A stretch of DNA of 64,000 bases from Linanthus parryae (taxonomy: Eukaryota; Streptophyta; Magnoliopsida; Ericales; Polemoniaceae): NCBI GenBank assembly GCA_023055425.1, contig JALGPY010000008.1:7326501-7390500 (forward strand), in the 5' to 3' direction. Position 1 is the stretch's first letter, and each line of letters starts with the position of its first letter. Shown here piece after piece: positions 13,502 through 25,415 of the stretch. The translations under genes were made by a program, and so were the position numbers. The notes below the pieces were generated by a model, which saw nothing but the letters and a program-made list of their open reading frames with translations, had not been told where the DNA came from and ran no database searches.

Positions 13502-15003
13502 TCATAATGCTCGAACACAAATGCGGAGTGCTTCATTGAAACATGCTCGAATCTCTACCTCCCCTAGTGCAGACGCCCTAGGAAGTCCCACAATCTTATT
13601 AGCGACAGCAGTTGTATCATAAACATATTGCAGTACAACCTTCATCTTCTTCATCGACGGAGTCAGGGTAAGTAGACGCTCTATAAGAAAAAACTCGTCA
13701 TTGCCACCATCCCGTATCTGCACATTCATAGTCTCGAGTTTTTGCTCCAATAGGCTAGTTAAACGACTCAATATTTTACATATTATGTATTCCACTCAAT
13801 AAAAGTAGCTAGCTAGAATGTAAGTAGTTAAATATTTTGTGTCTATCTCTTTCCTACTTTAATTTAATAAATATTTTATTTATACTTCAATACCCACAAA
13901 TTTATGTAAAATACATAACACCATTGGAGCAAACAATAAGAAGTCATGTTAACTTGACTTCATACTAGTTAAAATTTAGCTAATTTGTAATTTTATTGTT
14001 GGAGATGCTTTAGGCTTAACTTCTAACTGCATTCCACTAGCATCTCGAAACTACTATATTTCAAGCCCACTATAATAGAGTAATTAGCACTTCAATTTCT
14101 AACGAATCATTTAATGTCCATCATGTAAAAGAAAATTGTTTGTAACTAAGCCAAAGATTTAACATTAACTATTTGCACATTGACTAGTTTATGAAAACGG
14201 ATGTTGCAATCATCCTATTTTAGAACTGAAAGTTGCAAATGCGATAGTTTTGACATAATATACAGCTCGTAATTAAACCTTAAGGTTATAAATAAATTGA
14301 TGACTAATATCTTACCGCAACATCAAGAACCTGGAGATTCGGAGCAATTTGGACCAATCTTACGAACCATGTGATCTCATTGACATTGTCAAAGTACATG
14401 CAATGAAAATGGAGGACCTTCAAGCAACTTAACAGTCACGGGCCACAAGGTCCACAAATTGTCCGTCGTCTTGTATGCGATAATAAAGCGTCTGCAAATT
14501 AGGAGCACTAATGTCAATCATGGACTCAGAATTTACCGAGATCTCCAAGTGTTTCAGTCTCGTCGAACATATATAAAATTTGTCTAGACTGTACCAATTT
14601 AACATAGTCAACGACTCGATTAATGGGCACCCAGAGAACAAGAGTGCAAAAGAGCCCTTGGAAAAAATTACTGATTCAAAATGGAGAGATACGAGGCTAG
14701 GAAAGCCCATGAAATCCGGTGGTGGGATGATCACGCATTTTTCCATTCTGAGATGAGTCAATTTTGGACAGTAATAGACCGAGTTTATATAATCATCTTC
14801 TTCATACGCCTCCAGCGGCCATTCATAGTAGATCGTCAACTGTTTGACATCTTTCAATGACACTTTAAAGAGAATGAAACCCAATGCTGATTGATCTTCA
14901 CTATCCAAATCGGGTACGTAAATAGTGAAGCTGTCAAGGTTTCCGTCATGATGATTTTCAAGAAGATCGTCGATTATCTCGAAGTAAATGTTGTAACAGA
15001 ACT
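13502..15003 (-). pseudogene. F-box/FBD-LRR pseudogene, N-terminus missing
   Basis: Reads minus as exon 1 remainder (about 15003-14316, ending GCG|gtaag) and a last exon (about 13770-13502). Product similarity is to the plant F-box/RNI/FBD-like family. Leucine-rich segments (KVSLKDVKQLTIYY, FPSLVSL, STRLKHLEI, APNLQTLYY) are followed by an FBD-like end (FLIERLLTLTPSMKKM, then LGEVEIRAC). The F-box itself is absent: similarity to the divergent paralogue at 17013 stops near 15003, just before an LTR fragment. A frameshift near 14430 (GACTGTTAAG) separates the LRR from the conserved exon end. Such proteins act as SCF ubiquitin-ligase adaptors; this one should not function. Confidence 0.85.
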
Positions 15004-15029
15004 CCTGTTTCAGAGTTCTGTTACCAATT

Positions 15030-15600
15030 TGTTGGGACCTGAGGGTATTCGAGCAAGAACGACGAAAGCAAAACAAGAACGAGACAGATATTTAACGTGG
15101 TTCACTAACGAATTCGCAACGAACCCGGTAGCTACCTCCACGAACAGAACCCGGTATTTTATTGATAAGAGAACCCGATTACAATGCACGTCGTGGCCAC
15201 AACGGCCACGTCGGCGACCCAAAACACCCACCCGAAGACACACACTAGGCTCTCAAATTCGTCCCTGTGTGTTGTGCATAAAACAAGAGAACAGTGCCTA
15301 TATATACTACATGATGAGGCGGTGGAATTGCCAGAAAACCACACTGCCTCACATGTTTCCTAAACCAAATACTTTGACTTTTCGTACTTGCCTTGCACAA
15401 AAAGTACTACCAATTTGATTCAAGTCAAACCCCCAACAAATCTCCACCTTGACTTGGATCATCTCAGCTACCCGAAACCTGAACCTGATGCTTCTCTTCT
15501 CCAACCTGAACCGGATGCGTCTCCCAGAACCTGAAACGAGCACGCCTCCACCTTTACTTACCTCGACCGTGTCTTAAAAACATTAAAACACACGGTCGTG
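15030..15600 (-). mobile_element. Copia-type LTR fragment with polypurine tract
   Basis: 15030-15438 begins TGTTGGG and ends CCCAACA, as an LTR should. On the minus strand the sequence entering it reads AAGTCAAGGTGGAGATT, a typical copia polypurine tract, so this is the 3' LTR of a minus-oriented element. About 160 bp of internal sequence follow, including a small hairpin CGACCGTGT..ACACGGTCG near 15565-15600. No coding region or second LTR is present. Its insertion, or the rearrangement that left it, coincides with the 5' truncation of the neighbouring F-box pseudogene. Confidence 0.7.
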
Positions 15601-15849
15601 GTAAGTTGACAATTAAGGAAAACTACGACATCCAGAGCAAGTTCTTGAAAAAAAAATGGAAAAGTTTGAAAATATTATAATTGGAGACCTACCATCGGTG
15701 CTATAACATTAATACATAACACATCTCTCTCTAGACAATATTATAATGGGATAAACATGAAAATTGCATGGATGACGATGCCGGACTTATCACTTTATTT
15801 TTGTCGTCAACCGGGTCTCAAAGAGTAACGCATTGTCGTGCCCCAAATT

Positions 15850-16255
15850 GTATCAAATAAATTCATCTTTCGCACACATTACTCTCTACTTGTATCGCCT
15901 TGAAGCAAGCCAAAGTAAAGGAGTAAAGGAGAATCCTTCTCCCCATTTCTAATGGTTTCACCAAATCGATAGAATCGTGCTCGGCCTCGCCAAATTTTGC
16001 GCCGCGTGAAGGATTGCTCACCCCCTTATCCCAGGTACCCTCTCTTTCTTTTTTACCTGTACCAAAACGCATATACCTAATGGCCCATCCAGAGAGAGCT
16101 GGATCTGTTTTTGATTAGATATGATTATCCAAATTGGGACATGTTATATATGTCCTATCAATCCTTACAAGACCCGCACGTCTACTATTACGAGAAAAAA
16201 TCGACGGTATAATTTAGAATTAGATCTTGTTGTTAAATCATTGACATTGGAATTC
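15850..16255. repeat. Copy 1 of a dispersed ~400-bp repeat, upstream of F-box pseudogene
   Basis: Aligns by eye with 29740-30175 through landmarks such as CGCCTTGAAGCAAGCCAAA, CCAAATTTTGCGCCGC and ATGATTATCC. Both copies contain CAG|GTAC, which could be a splice donor. It may be the promoter and 5' leader exon of the F-box family, the second copy being an orphan; it could equally be an unnamed repeat. Confidence 0.6.
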
Positions 16256-17012
16256 ACTCCTAATGCTTGATTTGGAAGGGACTGAGAGCAGTGCAATAGA
16301 GTTTTTGACAGAAAAAAGGGGATGGCAAAGAGCCAAGGAGCATGTAGCTCACTGTTCGGCTGCAAACAAGCCAAGCTTGAATATGCGGGTCTTCAGCTCC
16401 TAAACTCTAACATCGGGTCGTTGAATAATTGATTACATAATTATTTATGTAGATTATTTTAAAATATATCTTTTTTAGAAATTAGTGCATTGATATTTTA
16501 CTATAGTAAAAATTACACTCAACATTTAATATAATATTTTATTGTGATATTTTAGAGCTCTTGAACCTAATGAGCTTGAAAGCTCTGAGTTCAAGCTCTA
16601 AAGTTAACAAGTCTGAATTAGGCTCGAGCTGAATTCGATCGGGCGAATTTCTTGCTAGAGCCGATTTTGAGCTTGACATGTGAAGCCCAAAACGAACTCT
16701 GGGCCAGATTTTTCTCTAACAAGTTGAGCGCGAGCTAGGTAGTTTCGACTTAGCTAGGGTGTGACACCCTTATAGCTAAGTATAAACTAGAATATAAGTA
16801 TGGCTAAATTGAAAATTATGTACTTGTAATGGGGGAAATTTTGATTTATGCGATTCGGTATTACTCATTCTATATACGTGTATGCTCTTTTACGCCTGGA
16901 ATTTATAGCTCTTGTGTCTCTTTTTATACCGTTTAGTTTGTTAATGCACCTATGAGTGTTCACAATTTAATATGTACCTAACACAACTTCATTTTGCAAA
17001 AGGCCGGAGAAA
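16256..17012. other. Upstream region of F-box pseudogene, nothing recognised
   Basis: AT-rich with no repeat boundary visible. The segment 16540-16760 is rich in AGCTCTTGAGC/GAGCTTGA-type words, probably decayed repeat. Confidence 0.35.
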
Positions 17013-18292
17013 ATGACGCAAAGAGACATGATTAGTGTCTTGCCCAAGGATATCACAGATCATATCTTGGAACGGATACCTATACAAGATGCGGTCAGGA
17101 CGAGTGTCTTGTGTAGGAATTGGAAGTACAAATGGACTTCGATTCGGAATCTGACATTTGATGAACAGTTCTTCATCTATCTCGTACATAAAAAATATGT
17201 GCCCCCTCAACTTTATCTCGGGATAATCAACGATCTTCTTGCAAATTATCATGACGGAAATGTTGACAGCTTTACTCTTTACGTACCCGATTCAAATAAT
17301 AAAGTAATTTCAGATCTGATTTCCATTCTCTTTAAAGTGTCACTAAAAGATGTCAAACAATTGACAATCTACTATAAATGGCGGTTTGTGGGGTATGAAG
17401 CAAATGATTCAATGGGAGTAAACACGGTATCAATCTATTACTGTTCGAAACTGACTCATCAGAATGAAAAATGTGAGATCATCCCACCACCGATGTCTGT
17501 GGGCTTTCCTAGCCTCGTCTCTCTCCAATGTCAATCGGTAACTTTTTTCCGCGGCTCCTTCACACACATGTTCTCCAAATGCCCATTAATCGAGTCATTG
17601 GCTCTGTGAGATTGGTACAACCGAGACAAAATTGATATATGTTCTACGAGGCTGAAACACTTGAAGGTCGCGGCAGATTCTGAGTCCGTGATTGACATTA
17701 GTGCTCCAAATTTGGAGACACTTTACTATGGCATACGAGGATACCTACTCGGTTGTGGTCCGGTTATAAGCATTATGACACCCCTAAATTCCTTGAAAGT
17801 CCTATATTTCCATGGCATGTACCTCGGCAGTGCAAACGAGATCAAATTGTTCGTAAAATTGGTACAAGCTGCTTCGAATCTCCAAGTTCTTGATGTCACG
17901 GTAAGATAGCATCAAAAAATTATTTATAGCATTATTAATTTATGTTATTATATTTTTTTTCTTATTACACGACTATTTATTCAGGTCAAGTTTCCCATTG
18001 TTTTTTTTCTAGACCACTTCTGGGTTACATATGGAAGAAGCCATACGTACGTTGAAATCGATGGACCAGAAGTCGGAAAAACTCGAGACTATGAATGTGC
18101 ACTTATGGGGGTGGTGGAGATGACGGGATTTTTCTTATAGAGCGTTTGCTTTCCCTGACTCCGTCTATGAAGAAGATGAAGATTGTGCTGCATTTTTTTG
18201 TTGACATAGCTGCTATCGCCGATAAGATTATGAGATTTCCTAGGGCCTCTCAGCTGGGGGAGGTAGAGATCCAAGCATGTGTCCGAGTCTGA
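17013..18292 (+). pseudogene. F-box/FBD-LRR pseudogene with nonsense codon and frameshift
   Basis: Exon 1 (17013-17900, ending before gtaag) opens with an N-terminal F-box (ISVLPKDITDHILERIP, then a VLCRNWKYKW segment, residues about 6-45). LRR-like segments follow that match the divergent paralogue at 15003-13502. An in-frame TGA at 17607-17609 replaces the residue before DWYNRDK. The last exon probably starts after TTCTAG at 18013. It continues the FBD-like region (EEAIRTLKSMD, LETMNVHL), but a one-base shift inside the GGGGGTGGTGG tract near 18108 is needed to reach FLIERLLSLTPSMKKM and the end at 18292. Truncated SCF adaptor; likely non-functional, though the F-box part alone remains open for about 200 residues. 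Confidence 0.85.
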
Positions 18293-18476
18293 GTATCCTG
18301 AAATGCATATATAGAGTTAATGAGATTTCCTATAGCAGCGACCACTTTGCAAAACGACACCATTCCACTAAGGGATTTGCCTAAATAGAATTATTCTATC
18401 TGATAAAGCAAAACCTAGCTACTCTTGTTTTATTACAGAAAAGACCCCAAATATCGACTTTGTTTCAATACCCCCT

Positions 18477-19908
18477 TGTAGGGTTTTGATTCATGGATGC
18501 GCAACGGAAACACAAACAATCATAAAACCATGCAAAACCCTCCAAGGATCACAAGTCAAGAGACATAACGATGGTAAGGGTAAGAAATCAATAGCACACC
18601 TTAGGGTTCTCCTTTGATGACTTCAAACGCGAATTGTGTCACGTTCTCTATGGTTGATCCACGCCTAGAGTTGATCCTAGAATCTCCCAAGTACTTGGTG
18701 CTAGCCCGGAAGAGGAAGAGGAAGAAGAATCACGCAAAACGAGACCCAAAAGGAGGGCTCTCGGCCTCCTTGTGGCCGACGGGACGGGCGGCGGGCAAAG
18801 GGGCGGTCGGCTCCTTTGCTTGTTGCTCTCTCTCCTTCTTTTGTTCTCTCCCACTCTTGTTATGTTCAATAATGAGCATAAGTCATGTTGGAAGGAAGGA
18901 AGGAAGGTTCTTTATATAGTCCAACAACTACTTGCCAACTACCTAAAGGACTTATTCTAGTCCTACTAGAATTCAACTTAGTCCCTTCCTTGCAAATAGT
19001 CCCTACTAAGTTTGCAAGGTTTTGCAAAGTGATCCTTCTAATTAATTAATCCAATTAATTAATTCCCAAATCTAGTTCAACTCTATGTAGCGTGTGACCC
19101 CATTGGTTCTATCTAGTTGGTAGCAACTATTTGCTAATATGGAGCAGTTTCTAGCAAAACATCCATTCTAGCCAACTAATAGAATAGTCATCTTGACAAC
19201 CTTTGTACAAGTAATTGTCTCATCCCTTTGTCTCTATATCCGGATTGGACACGAGACATACAAGTCACACTCGTATATCCAATCCACAGTTTCTCGATCC
19301 ATGGTAATAGCCTTATTCGTGCAAATAACATCAATATCCCATATTGATTTATTTGAGTCTGGCCAGATATTCTATAAGCACTATCCCTCGAGTGGCCTAG
19401 GATATTCGCTCCCGTTATGTGGGAGGGACAAATTCTATCTACGTCCACTACGATATCTAATCTTGCTTCTTATTGTATCCAGTACACGCCTTTATAACTA
19501 CCTAGTTACGGTGTAGCGTTTAACGCTACCAAAATCACAATAATCCACAACTAGAATATCTAGTGACTTCAAGTCTAAGGATGACAATACCATTGCACCG
19601 CGAGAAGCGCTTGTGACTCAACATAAAGTGTATGTAGCCTTCTCGGAGATGGGTCAATCCAGGGCAACATTCCCTAATGCACACCTATGTGTTGGATCGT
19701 GATATCTCCATATCAATCCAACCCCATACTAGTCTATAGATGATTGTCCTATTAATCATTATACTGGACTAGGGATATTTAAGATAAACAACACAATTGT
19801 AAATCTAAGGACTTCATTATATTAAATATCCAATAAATAATAAATGAATTTCTATCCTCAAATAAATTCATACTAAACTAGATTGCCTCTAGGGCATCTA
19901 TTCCAACA
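18477..19908 (-). repeat. Copia 3' LTR
   Basis: 1432 bp, TG..CA ends, nearly the same length and sequence as 27092-28524. Apparent small ORFs on both strands are shared by both LTRs and are not genes. Confidence 0.95.
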
Positions 19909-19920
19909 GTCTCCCACTTG
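19909..19920 (-). other. Copia polypurine tract
   Basis: On the minus strand CAAGTGGGAGAC directly precedes the 3' LTR; it would prime plus-strand DNA synthesis. Confidence 0.85.
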
Positions 19921-19922
19921 CA

Positions 19923-22900
19923 CTAGAGCCAATCTGGCGCATCTCGTATGCCCATACTCCTAGTGTGCCCTTCATGTTTCCACTGCGTGAGAGGCTTTGT
20001 AAGCGGGTCTGACAGATTATCATCTGTAGGAATCTTGCATATCCGAACGTCTCCTCTATCGATAATATCTCGAATCAGATGAAACTTCCTGAGCACGTGC
20101 TTGGATTTCTGATGCGATCTTGGTTTCTTTGATTGCGCGATCGCCCCAGTGTTGTCACAGAACAACTCGACTGGATCCGCAATGCTAGGGACCACACCAA
20201 GTTCAGAAACAAATTTTCTGATCCAAACAGCTTCCTTTGCTACGCCATTTGCAGCAATGTACTCAGCCTCTGTTGTAGAATCAGCTACCGTCTCTTGCTT
20301 GGAACTCTTCCAGCTCACCGCTGCTCCATTCAGGCAAAACACATATCCCAACTGTGATCTAAAGTCATCTCTGTCGGTTTGGAAGCTTGCATCAGTGTAA
20401 CCCCTTACACGCAACTCTTCCTCACCGCTAAATATCAAGAAAGCATCCTTAGTTCTTCTCAAGTACTTTAGGATGTTCTTGACTGCAATCCAGTGACTCT
20501 CACCCGGATTGGATTGGTATCTGCTTGTCATACTCAAGGCATATGACACATCTGGTCTAGTACATAACATGGCGTACATGATAGATCCTATGGCCGAGGC
20601 ATAGGGAATTCTACTCATGCGTTCCTTCTCAATCTCATTGGAAGGACAACCACTCTTCGAAAGAATCCCTTCTTGGAATCTTGCATGTTGAACCGTTTCA
20701 ACACCTTGTCAATATATGTACTTTGACTTAGGCCTAGCAACCTCTTAGATCTATCTCTATAGATCTTTATACCAAGTATATAGGCTGCCTCCCCTAAGTA
20801 CTCCATTGAGAAACACTTTCCAAGCCAATCTTTAACAGATTGAAGCATGGGAACGTCGTTTCCAATGAGTAGTATGTTATCCACATACAAGACCATAAAA
20901 GCTACAGAGCTCCCACTAACCTTCTTGTAGACACAAGACTCATCTTCGTTTCTGATGAAGTCAAACTCTTTGACAACTTCATCAAAACGTCGATTCCAAC
21001 TCCTAGAAGCTTGCTTCAATCCATAAATGGGTCGTTGCAGTTTACAGACTTTGTTGGCTTGTTATGGATCCTCAAAACCCTCCGGCTGTATCATATACAC
21101 GTCCTCGAGGAGATTCCCATAAAGGAATGCTGTTTTGACATCCATCTGCCAAATCTCATAGTCATGGTATGCTGCAATTGCAAGTAGGATTCGGATGGAT
21201 TTGGTCATAGCGACTGGTGAAAAGGTTTCATCATAGTCAACACCATGAATCTGTCTGAATCCTTTAGCCACCAATCGGCCCTTATAGGTAATCACATTAC
21301 CATCCATGTCGATCTTCTTCTTGAAGACCCACTTGCACCCTATGGGCCGCGCCCCATCGGGTGGTTCCACCAAAGTCCATACTTTGTTGGTATACATGGA
21401 TTCCATCTCGTATCTCATGGCTTCTAGCCACTTCTGAGAGTCTGGGCCATTCATGGCCTCCTCATAGGTAGTAGGCTCATCATCTATGAGCATCGTGTCA
21501 CCGGAATCGGTTACGAGAAGTCCATACCTCTCGGGTTCCTGGCGCACTCTACTATACCTACGAAGCTCTTGTGTTACCTGAACAGGTTGCTCCACAACTG
21601 CTTGTGGTTCCTGATCACGTTCCATAATCGGTTCAGCGATTTGTGGTTCTTGAACCTCTTCAAGTTCTACATTTCTCCCACTTGCTTCTTTAGAGACAAA
21701 CTCTTTTTCTAGAAACACGCCGGTCCGAGCAACAAACACTCTGTTCTCGGTTGGATTGTAGAAGTAGTATCCCTTAGTTTCCTTAGGGTACCCCACAAAT
21801 TTACACTTATCCGATTTCAGCCCTAGCTTGTCTGATTGTAAACGTTTTACATAGACATCGCAGTCCCAAATCCTCATGAACGACAGTGTGGGACGCCTCC
21901 CACTCCACATCTCATATGGTGTCTTCATGACTGATTTAGATGGAACACGGCTAATGGTGAAAGCTGCACTTAATAGAGCGTAGCCCCAAAATGATAATGG
22001 AAGATCGGTTTGACACATCATAGATCGAACCATATCCAATAGGGTTCGATTCCTCCTCTCGGACACGCCATTCCATTGTGGCGTTCCGGGTGGAGTGAGT
22101 TGGGATACGATCCCACACTCTCTAAGATAGTCGTCAAACTCTTGGCTCAAGTATTCTCCTCCACGATCCGATCGTAGAGCTTTGATACTTTTGCCAAGTT
22201 GCTTCTCTACTTCATTCTTGAATTCTTTGAACACTTCAAAGGATTCGGATTTTGCCCTCATGAGGTACACAAATCCATATCTACTGTAATCATCAGTAAA
22301 TGTAATGAAGTAGTCATAACCACCCCTGGCAGGCGTGGCAAATGGCCCACACACATCGGTATGTATGAGCGCCAATTGCTCACTAGTCCTCTCACCTTTC
22401 TTATTGAAAGGGGACTTTGTCATTTTTCCCAATATACAAGCCTCACATGTCTCATATGATTCAAAATCAAATGAGTCTAGTAATCCATCCTTATGGAGTC
22501 TAGATACACGTTTCTCATTTATATGGCCTAAACGACAGTGCCATAAATAAGCAGGATTTAAATCATTTATTTTAATCCGCGTGGTATTAATGTTGTAGAC
22601 AGGATTGCTTAGATCAAGGACATAAAGTCCATTAAATAATTGCACACTAAAATAGTGAATATTATTTAAATAAAAAGAACAACAATTGTTCTTTATTGAA
22701 ATAATAAAACCATCCTTGTCCAAACAAGAAATAGAAATAATATTTCTGCTCATAGCAGGCACAAAATAGCAATTATTTAATTCTAAAATTAATCCTGAAG
22801 GCAGAGATAGCTCGCACACGCCTATGGCCAACGCAGCAACCTTTGTTTTATTCCCAACGCGCAGATCTACCTCTCCTTTAGCCAATCTTCTACTTCTCTT

Positions 22901-25415
22901 TAGATCCTGCATATTTCGACAAATATGAGATCCACATCCTGTATCCAATACCCATGATGTAGAGACAGTTAAATTGACATCTACAACAAAAATACCAGGT
23001 GGTGGTGGAATCACTATTCCAAGCCTCTTGTCCTCCAGATATTTTGGGCAGTTCCTCCTCCAGTGTCCAGGCTGACTGCAGTAGTGACACTCACCTTTAG
23101 TCACACCTTTGGCAATGCCACCAACAGGCTTAAGGGCAGGTTCCTTGGACTTGGCAACTGACTTGCCTTTGCCCTTGGAGGATGAGGCAAACCTTTTGCC
23201 CTTTCCTTTCTGTACCATCATAATGGCCTTGCCCTTACCCTTGTTGATGCTCTGTTCAGCTGTCCTCAACATATTGAGTAAATCTGGCAGTGGTTTCATG
23301 ATCTCGTTCATGTTATAGTTCATGATGAACTGTCCATAACTCTCGCGCAACGATTGCAACACGAGATCGGTTGCCATCTCTTGGCCAACCGGGAACCCTG
23401 GTCTGGCGAGATTCTCCAAGTACCCGATCATACGGAGTACATGGGGTCCCACCGGGTTCCCTTCTGCCAGATGACACTTGAACAGTTCCTTAGAGACCTC
23501 ATACCTCTCTACCCTTGCCTGCTCTTGAAAGAGCTGCTTCAGATGTTAGATCATATCGACAACATTCATGTTTTCGTGTTGCTTCTGAAGCTCAGAAGTC
23601 ATGGTGCATAGCATAAGGCAGGCCGCATCATGTAGGGTTTTGATTCATGGATTGCACAACGGAAGCATAATCAAACATAAAACCATGCAAAACCCTCCAA
23701 GGATCACAAGTCAAGAGACATAACGATGGTAAGGGTTAGAAATCATAAACACACCTTTGGGTTCTCCTTGATGACTTCAAACGCGAATAGTGTCACGTCT
23801 CTACGGTTGATCCACGCCTAGAGGTGAGATCTAGATCCTCCAAATCCATGTGCTAGCTTGGAAGAATGGAGGAGGAAGAAGAAATCGCCAACAATGGAGT
23901 GCCAAAGGTGGGGCGGCACCCTTTGGGCCGACGGGTAGGGGGCGGCGGTCCTAAGGGAGGTTCGGCCCTTGCTTGGGACTTGCTCTTTCTCCTTGCTTTT
24001 TTTTTCTCTTTTATTCTATCATATAGATGTGTGGTGTGTAGAGAGAAAAATAAGCTAGGAGTGTTCTTTATATAGTCCAACAACTCCTTGTCCTACTACA
24101 TAAAGAACCCCTCATAATCCTACTCAAGTTCGGATTAGTCCCTTTTGCAAAATAGTCCTTATCATGTCAATACATGGATTAGTTCTATTTGCAAATTAAT
24201 CCTAATCATGTCTATACATGAATTAGGCCACCTTGGCAAATCCTAATCATGTCTATACATGGATTAGTCCAACTTGCATATTAGTCCTACTAAGTTAGCA
24301 AGTTGTTGCGATTTGATCCTTCTAATTAATCATATTAATTAATTATTTCCCATGTCTAGTTCACCCCTATATGGCGTGTGACCCCATAGGTTCTATTTGG
24401 TTGGTAGTAACAATTTACTAATATGGAGCGGCCTCTAGCAAGACATCCATTCTAGCCAACAAATAGAATAGTCATCATGACAAACCTTGTGCAAGTAATT
24501 GTCTCATCCCTTTGTCCCAATATCCGGATTGGACACGAGACATACAAGTCACACTCGTATATCCAATCCATAGTTTCTCGATCCTGGGAATAACCTTATT
24601 CGTGCAAATAACATCAATATCCCATATTGATTTATTTGAGTCTGGCCAGACATTTTATAAGCACTATCCCTCGAGTGGCCTAGGATATTTGCTCCCGTTA
24701 TGTGGGAGGGACAAATCCTATCTACGTCCACTACGATCTCTAAGCTTGCTTCTTATTGTATCCAGTACACGCCTTTATAACTACCCAGTTACGGTGTAGC
24801 GTTTAACGCTACCAAGATCACAATAATCCACAACTAGAATATCTAGTGACTTCAAGTCTAAGGATGACAATACCATTGCACCGCGAGAAGCGCTTGTGAC
24901 TTAACATAACATGTATGTAGCCTTCTCGGAGATGGGTCAATCCAGTATGCCATTACTCCTAATGCATACCCATGTGTTGGATCATGATATCTCCATATCA
25001 ATCCAACCCCATACTAGTCTATAGATGACTGTCCCATTAATCATTATAATTGACTAGGGATATTTTAAGAATATAACACTTATATTCTAAGGACTTCATT
25101 CATGTTAACATATCTCTATATCGATAACATAATGAATCGTAAATCCACAAATGTCACAATTAATTGATTGCCTCTAGGGCACAATTCCAACACATCATTA
25201 GCGTCATCTACACGCTTTTGATACGCCTTTAGGGCAGCAGGTGTTTGGTTCCCTGGACCTTCTGGAACATGCTCCTCTATTGCGTACAGTTTCTTCTCTT
25301 GCTTGAGAACAATTCTCAAGTTTCTGTTCCAATCAAGAAAGTTGGTTCCAGAGAGCTTGTCCTTCTCAATGACAGATCGTAGGTAATGTTGTGAACTCGA
25401 TGAGTTGTTTGCCAT
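19923..25415 (-). pseudogene. Copia gag-pol polyprotein, multiply disrupted
   Basis: Order on the minus strand: gag from ATG 25415 (MANNSSSSQHY); solo LTR in gag; rest of gag; CCHC knuckle (CHYCSQPGHWRRNC, ~23090); protease (WVLDTGCGSHIC, ~22950); integrase with the HHCC zinc site (HCRLGH..CEACILGK) and DDE core (HTDVCGPF, RSDRGGEY, ~22560-21900); reverse transcriptase (KWVFKKK, ~21330 onward); RNase H (STTEAEYIA, KHVLRKFHL, ending 19923). Defects seen: a stop in gag near 23545 (ATG ATC TAA), a stop TAA near 21062 just inside RT (after GFEDP), a frameshift near 20650, and the RT active site YVDD changed to YVDN near 20890. The element cannot be autonomous. Confidence 0.93.
23631..25192 (-). 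mobile_element. Solo LTR of a related copia family inside gag
   Basis: 1562 bp, ends TG..CA, flanked by catca on both sides (23626-23630 and 25193-25197). The gag reading frame resumes across it after one copy of the duplication is discounted (..DDAND / AACLMLC..). It is clearly related to the element's own LTRs but longer and more diverged in its U3-like part, so it comes from a sister subfamily that inserted and then lost its internal region by LTR-LTR recombination. Confidence 0.93.

Noticed and set aside
14870..15418. A 175-codon plus-strand frame across the F-box pseudogene end and the LTR fragment
   Set aside because: It runs antisense to the F-box remnant and through an LTR; no domain is recognisable.
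18614..19516. Several ORFs of 60-107 residues inside the copia LTRs, repeated at 27229-28132
   Set aside because: They recur in both LTRs and partly in the solo LTR, follow the LTR sequence and resemble no protein family.
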